Shown here: positions 19,261 to 29,363 of the stretch, one piece after another
Layout of the letters: every line of letters starts with the position of its first letter
Position numbering within the stretch: position 1 is the stretch's first letter
Program-made: the position numbers and the translations under genes
The notes under the pieces: generated by a model
What the model was told of the DNA's origin: nothing
Seen by the model: only the letters and a program-made list of their open reading frames with translations
Database searches by the model: none
Assembly (NCBI GenBank): GCA_964614525.1
Contig: CAZTPA010000001.1
Coordinates: 152,297-216,296 of the forward strand
Direction of reading: 5' to 3'
DNA: 64,000 bases
Origin: PWND01 sp964614525
GTDB taxonomy: Bacteria > Bacteroidota > Bacteroidia > Bacteroidales > UBA7960

Positions 19261-19737
19261 TTATTTAGTAATTAAACAAACTGCTTGAGCTGACACGCCT
19301 TCACCTTTACCAACAAAACCAAGTTTTTCTGTAGTTGTGGCCTTAATGTTGACTCTGTCAGTATCTACTCCTAATACAAGCGCAATTTGTTTTTGCATTT
19401 CAGGAATGAATGAAGAAATTTTGGGATTTTGCAAACAAACTATCGAGTCAATATTAACTATCTTCCAACTATTTTCAGTAAGCAAGTCTAGTACCCTCTT
19501 CAACAAAACTTTACTGTCAATATTCTTGTATTGATTATCATTATCGGGAAAATGAGCACCTATATCTTTAAGACTCGCAGCTCCAAGCAAGGCATCCATA
19601 ATCGCATGTATTAAAACATCAGCATCCGAATGGCCATGCAAACCTTTTTCAAAAGGAATATTTACTCCTCCAATAATCATTGAACAAGCTTCTTCAAGAC
19701 GATGAACATCGTAACCGATACCTACTCTAATATTCAC
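19261..19737 (-). CDS. ispF: 2-C-methyl-D-erythritol 2,4-cyclodiphosphate synthase IspF
   Basis: It catalyses a step of the non-mevalonate isoprenoid pathway. Visible are the N-terminal RVGIGYDVHRL motif (Asp and His zinc ligands), GGVNIPFEKGLHGHSDADVL, IGAHFPDND and the C-terminal KATTTEKLGFVGKGEG. The frame is open 20 codons further upstream, but that part is hydrophobic and unlike the family; the GTG at 19737 gives 158 residues, the normal IspF length, and places the conserved motif directly at the N-terminus. Confidence 0.93.
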   Translation of the reverse strand: MNIRVGIGYDVHRLEEACSMIIGGVNIPFEKGLHGHSDADVLIHAIMDALLGAASLKDIGAHFPDNDNQYKNIDSKVLLKRVLDLLTENSWKIVNIDSIVCLQNPKISSFIPEMQKQIALVLGVDTDRVNIKATTTEKLGFVGKGEGVSAQAVCLITK

Positions 19738-19828
19738 AGAATAATTTTTATAATAAGAATATAAAATAATTATAACAGAGATAATTGCCGGGCACAAAAG
19801 AGTTTAAATGCATTATTGCTAAAAGCTG

Positions 19829-20992
19829 TTATATTTGCTGAGCAGCTCCCCATGCATTAAAATCAAACGACAAAGATATTCTCATTGTATTTTGAAGCGG
19901 ACTTAATGTGCCAACAGGCACAAGATAACTAAAATCTAATCCAAGTACACTATATTTCAAACCAAGACCAACAGTAAAATACTTTCTGTTTCCTTTATAT
20001 TGATGTTCATTAAAATAACCGGCTCTAATAGCAAATTGCTTGTCATAAATATATTCTAAACCGGCAGAATAAGTAATTTCGGTTAAATGTTCACTAAAAC
20101 CACCGGGAGCAGTAGAAAAGGAATTAAACATACCTGAAACTACACCCATTTCCTCAATTTCTTCTCTCCTGTCGGGGTTTGGAGTTGGAACAAGCAATTT
20201 GTTTAAATCGAGCATTACTGCAAACTGGTTATATTCATCAAGATCAAACAGCATAGATGGCCCAAGCCTTAAATTAATTGGGATGAAGTTAGAATTAATA
20301 TCATCTGTATATGAAATTTTATTTCCAATATTAGAAATGTTTACTCCGAAAGAAAATAAAGCAGGAGTTTTCATTTCAATTTCTTTTTTATAATATGCTG
20401 CCACATCTGCCGCAATAGCTCTGCCCGGCCTAGTCTCAATAGTACCGCCACCAACGTATTGTCCTTGCGTTAAATCCGAATAAATATATCTTACAGCAAC
20501 AGCACCGGAAAAATTATCACTTAATAATCTTGAATAAGCAAAATCAACAGCTAATTCATTTGGCTTATATATACCTGTAGGAACAGCATTTTCATCAGTA
20601 AACTGAATTTCACCAAGCGAAAAATACATCAAAGAAGCAGCAATAGTTTGAAGTTCGTCAATTTTATAAAAACCGCTTAAATATGACAAGCCTATATCAT
20701 TAACCAAATTACGCAACCAGGGTGTATAACTCACTGCTGCACCAATTTTACCATCAACAAATGCATATTTAGCTGGATTCCAATGCATAGAAAACACATC
20801 CGGTGTTGAAGAAACCCCTGCATCTCCCATTGCTCCGGCGCGTGCATCAGGAGTAATCATAAGAAAAGGAACAGCAGTAGTAACGGTATTCACTGTATTT
20901 GTATTATCATCATTGTCCTGAGCAAATAAATTCAGATTAAATGCAAATAAAAAACTTACAATTACTAATGTTTTTAAAAATTTGTAATTCAT
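19829..20992 (-). CDS. porV: Type IX secretion outer membrane protein PorV (LptO)
   Basis: The 387-residue protein has a signal peptide (cleavage near LFAQD) and then the characteristic N-terminal segment AVPFLMITPDARAGAMGDAG of PorV, followed by a FadL-like 14-stranded beta-barrel. PorV receives cargo from the SprA translocon and forms the attachment/shuttle complex with PorU. It lies 149 bp downstream of porU on the same strand, the same pairing as in Flavobacterium. The C-terminal strand ends in aromatic/hydrophobic residues. Confidence 0.92.
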   Translation of the reverse strand: MNYKFLKTLVIVSFLFAFNLNLFAQDNDDNTNTVNTVTTAVPFLMITPDARAGAMGDAGVSSTPDVFSMHWNPAKYAFVDGKIGAAVSYTPWLRNLVNDIGLSYLSGFYKIDELQTIAASLMYFSLGEIQFTDENAVPTGIYKPNELAVDFAYSRLLSDNFSGAVAVRYIYSDLTQGQYVGGGTIETRPGRAIAADVAAYYKKEIEMKTPALFSFGVNISNIGNKISYTDDINSNFIPINLRLGPSMLFDLDEYNQFAVMLDLNKLLVPTPNPDRREEIEEMGVVSGMFNSFSTAPGGFSEHLTEITYSAGLEYIYDKQFAIRAGYFNEHQYKGNRKYFTVGLGLKYSVLGLDFSYLVPVGTLSPLQNTMRISLSFDFNAWGAAQQI

Positions 20993-21141
20993 ATTCTGTT
21001 ATTTTTATAAATAAAAACTTTCTGGAAATCAATTATATATATAAATAAAATTGCAAAATTAATTTTTAAATTTCAAAAAAGAAATAAGTCGCAAATATAA
21101 CGATAAAATAAAACGCATATTGCAAAAATTTATTTTTGCAA

Positions 21142-24100
21142 TTATCTTATAATTACCATTCTGCTTGAACCCGAAACTTTAGTTCCATCTTGTGTTTTAA
21201 CAATGAGTCTGTAAATATAAACTCCTGTATCAATTGGTCTTCCTCCATTATCATTGCCATCCCATTCTATAGGAGGCGATTGGTATCCTGAAGACATTAT
21301 ATTTGTTTGCAGGTTTTTCACAATTTGCCCATTCAAATTATAAATATTTATTTCAACATCAAGATCTTCGGAAGGAAAATTATGTTTAAAAACGATATTA
21401 GTATTTATATTAAATGGATTCGGATAGTTATATATTTCGTACAATGCAAGTTTCGCAGAACTGGCTACAACAAATTCAATAGACTCTTCCGAAAAATTAT
21501 TATGAACATCCCATGCTCTAAGTGTAACTGAATGTCGTCCTTCAGGAATACCGAAAAAAGGATAAGCGATTTTTCCACTTTTATAAGTGTCCGAATCAGA
21601 TTCATAATATTGATTTAAGACATAAGAAGTAGATCTGTCATCATCAAGATAAGCAACCAGATCATGTCCAATATTACCGGTAAGATTAATGCCATTCTCA
21701 TCATAAAGAAGAGCTAATAAAACAGGATTTTCATCAGTATTATCGCCGGAAACAAAAGTAGTATCATTCATAAAGAGGTTAATTACAGGCCCTGCATTAT
21801 CGGGAATATAATCATCGGAAGTGCCTCCAACAATAAAATCATAGCTATATCCTTTTGCATCGAGTTGACCATTATCTGCATAATAACTTATCTTTCCATT
21901 TCCATATGAATAAACAATATCTTTGGGAACAACAAAAGAAAACGAGAATTTCCCGTCATTTACGGTTGCTTTCCCTTTATAGATTAGTGAATTTTGCATT
22001 ATAAAAGTATCCTCAAAACTATTTTGATCATTTGCGCGAGTGCTGATTACTTTTTCTTTATCATAAACTTTTGGAAAAACAACACCATTAAAGTTCTCTG
22101 CGAGCTCTCCGTATTCATTAGTAATATATCCTGAAACGGTCACTTCCTGGAATGCTTTGATAGTATCAGGCAGAGATTCTGTCACTACATTATATTCCGG
22201 ATAAGCCATTTTCATTGAGGGGTCTCCCAAAAGAACAAAATTCTTAACATTATCAGAAGATGTTTTCGAAAGTCTCAGCAGGTCACCTAAACGTGGCATT
22301 TTCCCATTTTCCATAGGGATAAAAGCATTATTGACAAATCTGTTATTAAGAGTAAAATTACTGCTCGACCAGGCTAATCTTGTTGTTGTAAAAAGAGCTA
22401 CAGCTCCACCATTATTTCTAAGAAAAATTCTTACTCCTGCCGATAAATCTTCCGGAGAAGGGATATCAAATGCACTAAACTCACAGGTAGCAGTCATAAA
22501 AACCGGCATATTGTAATAATTATTCCAGGAATTTATATCATCAAAAGTTACAACACGCTCGTGAGCTAAACCGAGCTTTCCTCCATGTCCAATATAATTA
22601 ACTAATAAAGCACCTTGATTTACCCTGCTATTTATGGCTTTATTAACATCCGGATACCTGGAACCGCCAGCCATTGTAATTTGCTCATATGAATCGAGAT
22701 AAATTTTTTCTACATTATAAACAGGGTAGTCATCTTCTAGTATTAATGCCAATTTCTCAGAGTCATCAAAATGCAAATTATTATCCTGATCGTCAGCTAT
22801 TAAAGTTATCATATTTCTCCAACCTGCATAATTCGAAATTTTTCCAACCCACTGAAGATCATCACTGCCCGGCTCCCATCCATCTATTCTTTTATCATAT
22901 CTAATTATCTTATCAACAATATCCTCTGCTTGTTCAATTGTTCTAACGGGCAAGCGGCCAATTCCGATATCTAAAATTCCTTCAGCCTCTTCTCCCTCAT
23001 GCTCATCAAGCAAACCGAAAAAATCATCACTCATCCATGATGAGCCTTTATTCAAAGATGCTATTGTTTGAAATGTTGGAATTAAATTGCCACCATAACC
23101 CAGAATGTCCTTATTATCATAAGTGCCATTACCAAATAACAATAAATACTGTGGAAAATCATCACTTCCGGCAGCCCTGTCATAAAACATTCTCATAAAA
23201 TTTCTAATGGCAGAAATATCCTGAACACCTGATGAAAACTCATTATATATCTGATTGGGACTTACAATTTCTGAAACAATTCCATCATTATCAAGTCTGA
23301 AATCAGCCAATTTTTCAGCTTCCGTCCTAAACTCTTCAGGACAAACAATAATCATATCCATATTGTATTCCAGTGCATGCAAATTTTGATTGGCAATCTT
23401 TCCTTTCAACATCGGCGATAAAAAAGAAGAACCATTAAAGGCAACAAATTCTGTAAGTTTTTCGGTTTCTACTTTAAACCTGGCATCAGATCCCGTTAAT
23501 TGATAATTCTGTTTTATAATATTAAATTTATCACTTACGTCCCAAATAATCAGAGAATTATTAACGTTACTAATTGTATATTCAGAAACATTTCCTTCTC
23601 CTATATTATGAACATTCCTGAAATTCATCTGAGATGAATGTAAGTGCAATTTTCTTGTTGCATTAACACTAATATAATTCAGCCACCCACGAGCACCGGC
23701 TACTGCTTTGTTATAGGTCAGCTCTACATTGATATTATTTCCTGAACCCGGATAAAAATTAATACTACCTGATGCTCCCTTTGCATAATATGATGTAACA
23801 CCAGCAGGATTAATTGGATCAACATAAATACCGGATTGTGTACTTCCTGATTTAAGAGTAAAACTACTGGTTTCTGAAGATCTGGCAGCAACATCAGCAG
23901 TAATGAAGACTTTTGAGCCCGTATCAATATTAGGAAAGCTAAAATCAAAATTTCTGTTTAAGGTAACATCAAATATTTCGCCATACCAAATTCTGCCGCT
24001 TTCGATTAAGTTATGATTATCTTTTTCGTAAAATAAATAATCCTGGAAATTTGTTATTTGATGAGTGGCAGATGCTGAAGATGAAGATCTTGTGGAAATT

Positions 24101-25017
24101 CTTTTTGGATTGTCGGCATTAGTAGTAAGAAAATAACAAGTCTCTTCAGAATATAAATGTTTTTGATGGTAAAAAAGATTTTGCGATTCATCAAAAGACC
24201 ATTCATGAGGAGACTCCCCATAAAATAATATATAATCATTTTGATCGAAGACTCCACTTGAACCACTAACAAAAATAGCATTTTCAGCCAAATCATCAAT
24301 ATGGAGTTCACTATTTGCTTCAGGCAGCATTCCACCACCGTTTCCATAAAGAGCTATCGAAGACTTTTGAATTTGTTCCGGATTTATCTCAAGTTGCAAT
24401 AAATCATCATAATCTATTTTATACACTCCTGTTTCGTCAACACATATTTTGTACCAATTTCCTGAAGACAAAACAGAATTGTTTTTATAATCATTTGCCG
24501 AGTCATAATACAACTTCGAATCATAAACATAATTATAAGCTATCTCAAAAGAAATGAGTTTTTCATATACATCATTATTTTTATTATATCTCACTGGAAC
24601 AATAAAATAATTCATGGAATGAGACTTCCGCGCACTTTCTAAAACACTGAATTCTTCAAATTCCAAGTTTGAAAACCCAATTTTTCTAAGAAAAGCATCT
24701 TCTTCAGGTTTAACATTAACAATTTTGTGTGGTATTAATAAAACTTCAGGCGAAAAATGGGGAATATTCAGAGGAAAAAGCTTATTAAAGACCTCAATAC
24801 CTTCAGGTTTTCCAACATATACAGAGCCATTAAAAGACAGAAACTCAACAGAATTCTCTTCATCATAATTATATGATTTTACACCTTCCCACTCCAACTC
24901 ATAGTATAGTGTATCAGATTCATAGGCTTTAGCCTTTTGAAATAAAAAGACAGAAAAAAATAATACAAAAAACACAGACCAAAATGTTCTGTAATTGCAT
25001 TTTTCAATAATAGCCAT
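21142..25017 (-). CDS. porU: Type IX secretion system sortase PorU (C25 gingipain-like)
   Basis: At 1291 residues it has the family's usual size. After a signal peptide it carries N-terminal beta domains, then a C25 cysteine-protease domain at about residues 540-900 with the catalytic pair visible as NYIGHGGKLGLAHE (His) and MTATCEFSAFD (Cys). The C-terminus is itself a T9SS sorting-type domain (NYPNPFNINTNI, then EWDGNDNGGRPIDTGVYIYRL). PorU removes the C-terminal signal of exported proteins and attaches them to A-LPS. It is transcribed just before porV and divergently from the porP-type gene. Confidence 0.93.
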   Translation of the reverse strand: MAIIEKCNYRTFWSVFFVLFFSVFLFQKAKAYESDTLYYELEWEGVKSYNYDEENSVEFLSFNGSVYVGKPEGIEVFNKLFPLNIPHFSPEVLLIPHKIVNVKPEEDAFLRKIGFSNLEFEEFSVLESARKSHSMNYFIVPVRYNKNNDVYEKLISFEIAYNYVYDSKLYYDSANDYKNNSVLSSGNWYKICVDETGVYKIDYDDLLQLEINPEQIQKSSIALYGNGGGMLPEANSELHIDDLAENAIFVSGSSGVFDQNDYILFYGESPHEWSFDESQNLFYHQKHLYSEETCYFLTTNADNPKRISTRSSSSASATHQITNFQDYLFYEKDNHNLIESGRIWYGEIFDVTLNRNFDFSFPNIDTGSKVFITADVAARSSETSSFTLKSGSTQSGIYVDPINPAGVTSYYAKGASGSINFYPGSGNNINVELTYNKAVAGARGWLNYISVNATRKLHLHSSQMNFRNVHNIGEGNVSEYTISNVNNSLIIWDVSDKFNIIKQNYQLTGSDARFKVETEKLTEFVAFNGSSFLSPMLKGKIANQNLHALEYNMDMIIVCPEEFRTEAEKLADFRLDNDGIVSEIVSPNQIYNEFSSGVQDISAIRNFMRMFYDRAAGSDDFPQYLLLFGNGTYDNKDILGYGGNLIPTFQTIASLNKGSSWMSDDFFGLLDEHEGEEAEGILDIGIGRLPVRTIEQAEDIVDKIIRYDKRIDGWEPGSDDLQWVGKISNYAGWRNMITLIADDQDNNLHFDDSEKLALILEDDYPVYNVEKIYLDSYEQITMAGGSRYPDVNKAINSRVNQGALLVNYIGHGGKLGLAHERVVTFDDINSWNNYYNMPVFMTATCEFSAFDIPSPEDLSAGVRIFLRNNGGAVALFTTTRLAWSSSNFTLNNRFVNNAFIPMENGKMPRLGDLLRLSKTSSDNVKNFVLLGDPSMKMAYPEYNVVTESLPDTIKAFQEVTVSGYITNEYGELAENFNGVVFPKVYDKEKVISTRANDQNSFEDTFIMQNSLIYKGKATVNDGKFSFSFVVPKDIVYSYGNGKISYYADNGQLDAKGYSYDFIVGGTSDDYIPDNAGPVINLFMNDTTFVSGDNTDENPVLLALLYDENGINLTGNIGHDLVAYLDDDRSTSYVLNQYYESDSDTYKSGKIAYPFFGIPEGRHSVTLRAWDVHNNFSEESIEFVVASSAKLALYEIYNYPNPFNINTNIVFKHNFPSEDLDVEINIYNLNGQIVKNLQTNIMSSGYQSPPIEWDGNDNGGRPIDTGVYIYRLIVKTQDGTKVSGSSRMVIIR

Positions 25018-25327
25018 AATGATAGATATTTATTATAAAGGCCTAAAAAAGAAGTAAAATATAAATAAAAATATTACTGTATTTTTTTGTCAATTCCAAA
25101 CCTGTAATAATCAAGTAATTATGCAAAGCATAAATATTTTGTATTTTTCATAAAACATAATATTTTTACAAACGATAAAAAAACAGAAATATTACTGAAT
25201 AAAATTCTAAATAATTAGTATAAGTTTGTATTTATAAAAATAAAGTTTTAATTATATAGTTATATATTTGAACAGTATAATATATACAATGTTCAAGATA
25301 AGCCGGCACTAAAATCTATTACTAAAA
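25018..25327. other. Divergent intergenic region between porU and the porP-type gene
   Basis: This 310-bp gap is extremely AT-rich. A TATATTTG -7 box at 25263-25270 could serve the plus-strand porP-type gene, 58 bp before its start, but no TTG lies at the right distance upstream. No gene or RNA is seen. Confidence 0.35.
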
Positions 25328-26326
25328 ATGGATATTCTAAAAAACATATACATTAAGATACTTTTCATTATAAGTTTCATAATATTGATAATTTCAGGAA
25401 ATTCATACGCACAGGATGCAATATTCTCTCAGTTTTACGCAAATCCATTATATTTAAATCCTGCTTTTGCCGGCACACAATGTTCAAATGTCAGATTAAG
25501 TTATCGTAATCATCCCTGGCCAACCTTTGGCACATACTCAACTTATAGCATTGCTTATGACACAGATATTCCTGTTTTATCCGGAGGCTTGGGTATAATG
25601 GCATATGCAGACAGACAAGCCGGTATGTTAGCCACTTATGATGTTAGTGGCATATATTCATATCATTTAAAACTCTCAGATAATTACTCTGCAAGTTTTG
25701 GTGTGATGGCAGGCTACCACAGGAAAGAATTAAACTATGGCAATTTAATATTTGCGGATCAGTATGATCCATTTAACAACACTGTTTTACCAAGTCAGGA
25801 ATCTCCTCCTCAATCAGACAGCAGATATAATGTAGATTTTGCTGCGGGGATATTGATTTTTTCCGATAATTTATTTGGTGGAATTTCTGCTTATCATCTG
25901 TCACAACCGGATATGGGATTTTATGAAACTCAAAGATTACCTTATAAACTGACAGCACATTTAGGTTTTAATTTGCTTTCCGGGAATAGCAGAAGAAATT
26001 TTCAGAATGACAAAAGCTTGACAATATCGCCTAATATAATATATCAAAGACAGAGTCAATATCAAAGAATTAATGCAGGAGCTTATTTTGATTATGGTAT
26101 AATGACTATCGGTTCTTGGTTAAGATATGATTTTAAGAATAATTATTATTTAATTTTTCTGGCAGGTATAAATCAAGGTAATTACCGCATAGGCTATAGT
26201 TATGACTATTCATTATCAGGCCTTTATGGAATTACATCAGGCGTACACGAAATCAGTGTTTCACTGAAATTTAATTGTAGAACAAAAAAATCAAAATATC
26301 GTATACTAAATTGTCCAACATTTTAG
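25328..26326 (+). CDS. PorP/SprF family type IX secretion outer membrane protein
   Basis: The 332-residue protein has a signal peptide ending near NSYAQD and then the hallmark DAIFSQFYANPLYLNPAFAG of the PorP/SprF family, followed by an outer-membrane beta-barrel. Members are partners for cargo with gliding-motility-type (type B) C-terminal domains. One such cargo is encoded at 9312-11711, so the two could work together (inference). It is 35 bp upstream of gldJ and probably cotranscribed with it. Genomes of this phylum often have many paralogs, so the exact porP or sprF name is not given. Confidence 0.9.
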   Translation: MDILKNIYIKILFIISFIILIISGNSYAQDAIFSQFYANPLYLNPAFAGTQCSNVRLSYRNHPWPTFGTYSTYSIAYDTDIPVLSGGLGIMAYADRQAGMLATYDVSGIYSYHLKLSDNYSASFGVMAGYHRKELNYGNLIFADQYDPFNNTVLPSQESPPQSDSRYNVDFAAGILIFSDNLFGGISAYHLSQPDMGFYETQRLPYKLTAHLGFNLLSGNSRRNFQNDKSLTISPNIIYQRQSQYQRINAGAYFDYGIMTIGSWLRYDFKNNYYLIFLAGINQGNYRIGYSYDYSLSGLYGITSGVHEISVSLKFNCRTKKSKYRILNCPTF

Positions 26327-26361
26327 TTATTTTTGTGAAAATTCATTAAATCTATAGTATT

Positions 26362-27834
26362 ATGACAAGGAAACCCAAAAACCTGACGTTAATTGTTTTC
26401 TTTCTTTTTGCAATGATGTTTATATCCTCATGTAAAAATGAGTATTCCGAAAAAACCGGATGGTATTATAATGACCCCAGAACAGGCGGTTTTGAAGTAC
26501 AACCATATGCAGGCCAGGAAACAGGCCCCGGCTTAGTATTTATAGAAGGTGGTACATTTGTTATGGGAAGATCAGAACAAGATGTTATGTTTGACTGGAA
26601 TAATATTCCACGTCGAGTTACAGTGGCCTCATTCTATATGGATCAAACAGAAGTCAGAAATCTGGACTATGTAGAATATCTATATTGGGTAAGTCGTGTA
26701 TTCGGCGATACATATCCTGAAGTATATGAAAATGCTTTGCCTGATACTCTTGTTTGGAGAGACAGGCTGGCTTATAATGAGCCATATATATATGATTATT
26801 TAAGACACCCTGCCTACAGAGATCATCCTGTTGTTGGTGTTAGCTGGAGACAAGCAGCTGATTACTCTCAGTGGAGAACTGACAGGGTTAACGAAATGAT
26901 TCTTATTCGTGAAGGCATCCTTGATTGGGATCCTGACCAGGTTAATGAAAGAAACTTTAGTACTGAAGCTTATCTTGCAGGTCAATATGAAGGAGTTGTT
27001 AGGGTTAATCTTCGCGACCTGGATCCAAGAGGTACGGGCGAAAGAAGAGTACGCAGAGAAGATGGGATGTTGCTTCCTGCATACAGATTACCAACTGAGG
27101 CTGAATGGGAATTTGCAGCGCTTGGATTAATAGGTAATACTGTATATGAGAGAATCGTTGAAAAAAGAATGTATCCTTGGGATGGTCATAATATTCGCAG
27201 CTCTGAAAGCAATTCAATGGGTAACTTCATGGCTAATATTCAAAGAGGACGCGGTGACTTAATGGGTGTTGCAGGTAATCTTAATGATGCTGCTGATATA
27301 ACTGCTCCTGTTTATGCATATTGGCCAAATGATTACGGTTTATATAATATGGCAGGTAATGTTAGCGAATGGGTTAAAGACGTTTACAGACCTATATCCC
27401 ATGAAGATATTTCTGATTTCAGACCTTTTAGAGGTAATGTTTTCCAAACTTTAGCTACAGATGAAGAAGGTGAGATATTGCCAAAAGACAGCTTAGGCCG
27501 TCTTATCTGGGAAGATGTATCAATGGAAGATAATGTTACTCGTAGAAACTACAGATATGCTGACAATATCAGTTATCGTGATGGTGATCACGCATCAAGT
27601 ATCTATTTTGACAATGAAGATATGGCTAATGAACCTGATAAACTAATGTATGAATACGGAGTTACTTCTTTGATAAATGATGACTCAAGAGTTTATAAAG
27701 GTGGTAGCTGGAGAGATCGTGCTTACTGGATTGTCCCCGGTACAAGAAGATTCCTTGATGAAAGTGAAGCTACAAGCACTATTGGATTCCGTTGTGCTAT
27801 GAACAGAGTTGGTAGTTCTGTTGGCGGATACTAA
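26362..27834 (+). CDS. gldJ: Gliding motility/T9SS lipoprotein GldJ (SUMF1-fold)
   Basis: The 490-residue protein has a lipoprotein signal (FISSC, Cys near residue 24) and a formylglycine-generating-enzyme-type fold (GGTFVMGRSEQDV, PVVGVSWRQAADYSQWR, YRLPTEAEWEFAA, NMAGNVSEWVKD, GGSWRDRAYW, IGFRCA). The segments PDTLVWRDRLAYNEPYIYDYLRHPAY and DRVNE favour GldJ over the paralog GldK/PorK, as does the position beside porU/porV and the absence of gldL next to it. It is a structural component of the gliding/T9SS apparatus, not an active oxidase. Confidence 0.85.
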   Translation: MTRKPKNLTLIVFFLFAMMFISSCKNEYSEKTGWYYNDPRTGGFEVQPYAGQETGPGLVFIEGGTFVMGRSEQDVMFDWNNIPRRVTVASFYMDQTEVRNLDYVEYLYWVSRVFGDTYPEVYENALPDTLVWRDRLAYNEPYIYDYLRHPAYRDHPVVGVSWRQAADYSQWRTDRVNEMILIREGILDWDPDQVNERNFSTEAYLAGQYEGVVRVNLRDLDPRGTGERRVRREDGMLLPAYRLPTEAEWEFAALGLIGNTVYERIVEKRMYPWDGHNIRSSESNSMGNFMANIQRGRGDLMGVAGNLNDAADITAPVYAYWPNDYGLYNMAGNVSEWVKDVYRPISHEDISDFRPFRGNVFQTLATDEEGEILPKDSLGRLIWEDVSMEDNVTRRNYRYADNISYRDGDHASSIYFDNEDMANEPDKLMYEYGVTSLINDDSRVYKGGSWRDRAYWIVPGTRRFLDESEATSTIGFRCAMNRVGSSVGGY

Positions 27835-27853
27835 AATATAAAGATTTTATATT

Positions 27854-27887
27854 AAACCCATTTGCAATATTGCAGATGGGTTTTTTT
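27854..27887 (+). terminator. Intrinsic terminator after gldJ
   Basis: A 13-bp stem (AAACCCATTTGCA at 27854-27866 with TGCAGATGGGTTT at 27871-27883, one wobble pair), an ATAT loop and a run of seven T (27881-27887) form a textbook intrinsic terminator 20 bp after the gldJ stop. Confidence 0.9.
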
Positions 27888-27967
27888 ATTTCTTATTCTT
27901 ACATTTAAATCAAAATCATTTATATATTTGATTGTTTATTTTTTGCAAATTATATTACAATTATAAA

Positions 27968-29296
27968 GTGAAAGAACCAGAAGAATTTATTCAAAAGTTA
28001 ATAAACAAAGGTTATAGCATTTGTACCGACAGTAGGCTGGCAAATAATAACAACTTATTTTTTGCTCTAAAAGGTGATAATTTCAATGGAAACGACTTTG
28101 CAATTGATGCTTTAAATAAGGGTTGTGAATATGCTTTTGTTGATAAAAAAATTAATACCGATAAAAAAGGAATTATATACGTAAAAAATGTTTTGTCTCT
28201 ACTGCATAAAGTTGCAAAAAATCACAGGCAACAATTCTCTATTCCGCTTATCGCAATTACCGGATCAAATGGAAAAACCACCACAAAAGAATTAATCAGT
28301 AAAGTCTTATCTGAAAAATTTAATGTGCTATATACAAAAGGGAACCTTAATAATCACATTGGCGTCCCTCTTTCTCTTCTTAAGCTAAACCAATCTCATG
28401 AAATTGCAGTAATTGAAATTGGAGCCAATCAGCCCGGAGAAATCAAAATGCTTAGTGAAATTGCTTGCCCAACACATGCCATAATCACTAATATTGGTAA
28501 AGCACATCTTGAAGGTTTCAACAATTTAGAAACTATAAAAAATAATAAGGCAGCTTTGTATCATTATATAATAAAAAACAAAGGTATAATATTTCAAAAT
28601 GGTGATAATCAAATCCTTAAAGACATATCAGGTAATTATAGCAACATAATTACTTACGGCAAAAATACAAAGAATGATTTGCAGGGCGATTTGCAAAAGC
28701 AAACACCTTACTTAACAATAAGCTATAGTGCTAATAAAGCATTTGGTAAATGCAAGGGCAATATTAATTCAATAATTGAAACTGCATTAACAGGAAATTA
28801 TAATTTCGAGAATGTATTAGCTGCAGTTTCAGTCGGTTTATACTTTGGCGTTGAACCCGAATTAATTAAAAAAGCAATAAAATCTTATGTGCCCGACAAT
28901 AGTCGTTCACAGATTATAAAGACAAAAGACAATCTCATATTACTTGATGCATATAATGCCAATCCAACAAGTATGATGGCCTCCCTGGAAAGTTTTCTGA
29001 GCTTTGGCAAAGAACCAAAATCATTAATACTTGGAGATATGTTGGAAATGGGCGAATATGCAAAAAACGAACATAAAATCATTTTAAACTGGATTAACAA
29101 GCATAGGTTTCACAAAGTAATACTTATTGGAAGTGAGTTTCTCTCATTTAAGAATATTTTTAGCAACTATCATTATTTTAAGGATGCAAAAAGTGCATCC
29201 CAATGGATAGAGAATAACCCGATAAATAATAATACTATTTTAATAAAAGGTTCACGTGGAATTAAGCTTGAATCAGTTCTAAACAGCATTTCTTAA
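27968..29296 (+). CDS. murF: UDP-N-acetylmuramoyl-tripeptide--D-alanyl-D-alanine ligase MurF
   Basis: The protein has the Mur-ligase layout: the N-terminal UDP-binding STDSR-type motif (here CTDSRLANNNNLFFALKG), the P-loop ITGSNGKTTTKE, the GNLNNHIGVPLSLL motif, the central EIGANQPGEI and the C-terminal LLDAYNANPTSM. It adds D-Ala-D-Ala to the peptidoglycan precursor. The frame extends upstream to a TTG at 27932, but the extra residues are not conserved; GTG 27968 gives 442 residues and a normal N-terminus. Confidence in the exact start is moderate. Confidence 0.92.
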   Translation: MKEPEEFIQKLINKGYSICTDSRLANNNNLFFALKGDNFNGNDFAIDALNKGCEYAFVDKKINTDKKGIIYVKNVLSLLHKVAKNHRQQFSIPLIAITGSNGKTTTKELISKVLSEKFNVLYTKGNLNNHIGVPLSLLKLNQSHEIAVIEIGANQPGEIKMLSEIACPTHAIITNIGKAHLEGFNNLETIKNNKAALYHYIIKNKGIIFQNGDNQILKDISGNYSNIITYGKNTKNDLQGDLQKQTPYLTISYSANKAFGKCKGNINSIIETALTGNYNFENVLAAVSVGLYFGVEPELIKKAIKSYVPDNSRSQIIKTKDNLILLDAYNANPTSMMASLESFLSFGKEPKSLILGDMLEMGEYAKNEHKIILNWINKHRFHKVILIGSEFLSFKNIFSNYHYFKDAKSASQWIENNPINNNTILIKGSRGIKLESVLNSIS

Positions 29297-29363
29297 TAAA
29301 ATAATACATCACAAAACATAATTACAAACAGGATACTATTGCCTCACAATAATTCGCTTAAAC

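Noticed and set aside
25263..25270. TATATTTG as promoter of the porP-type gene
   Set aside because: The -7 box alone is expected often by chance in such AT-rich DNA and no TTG lies 19-21 bp upstream.
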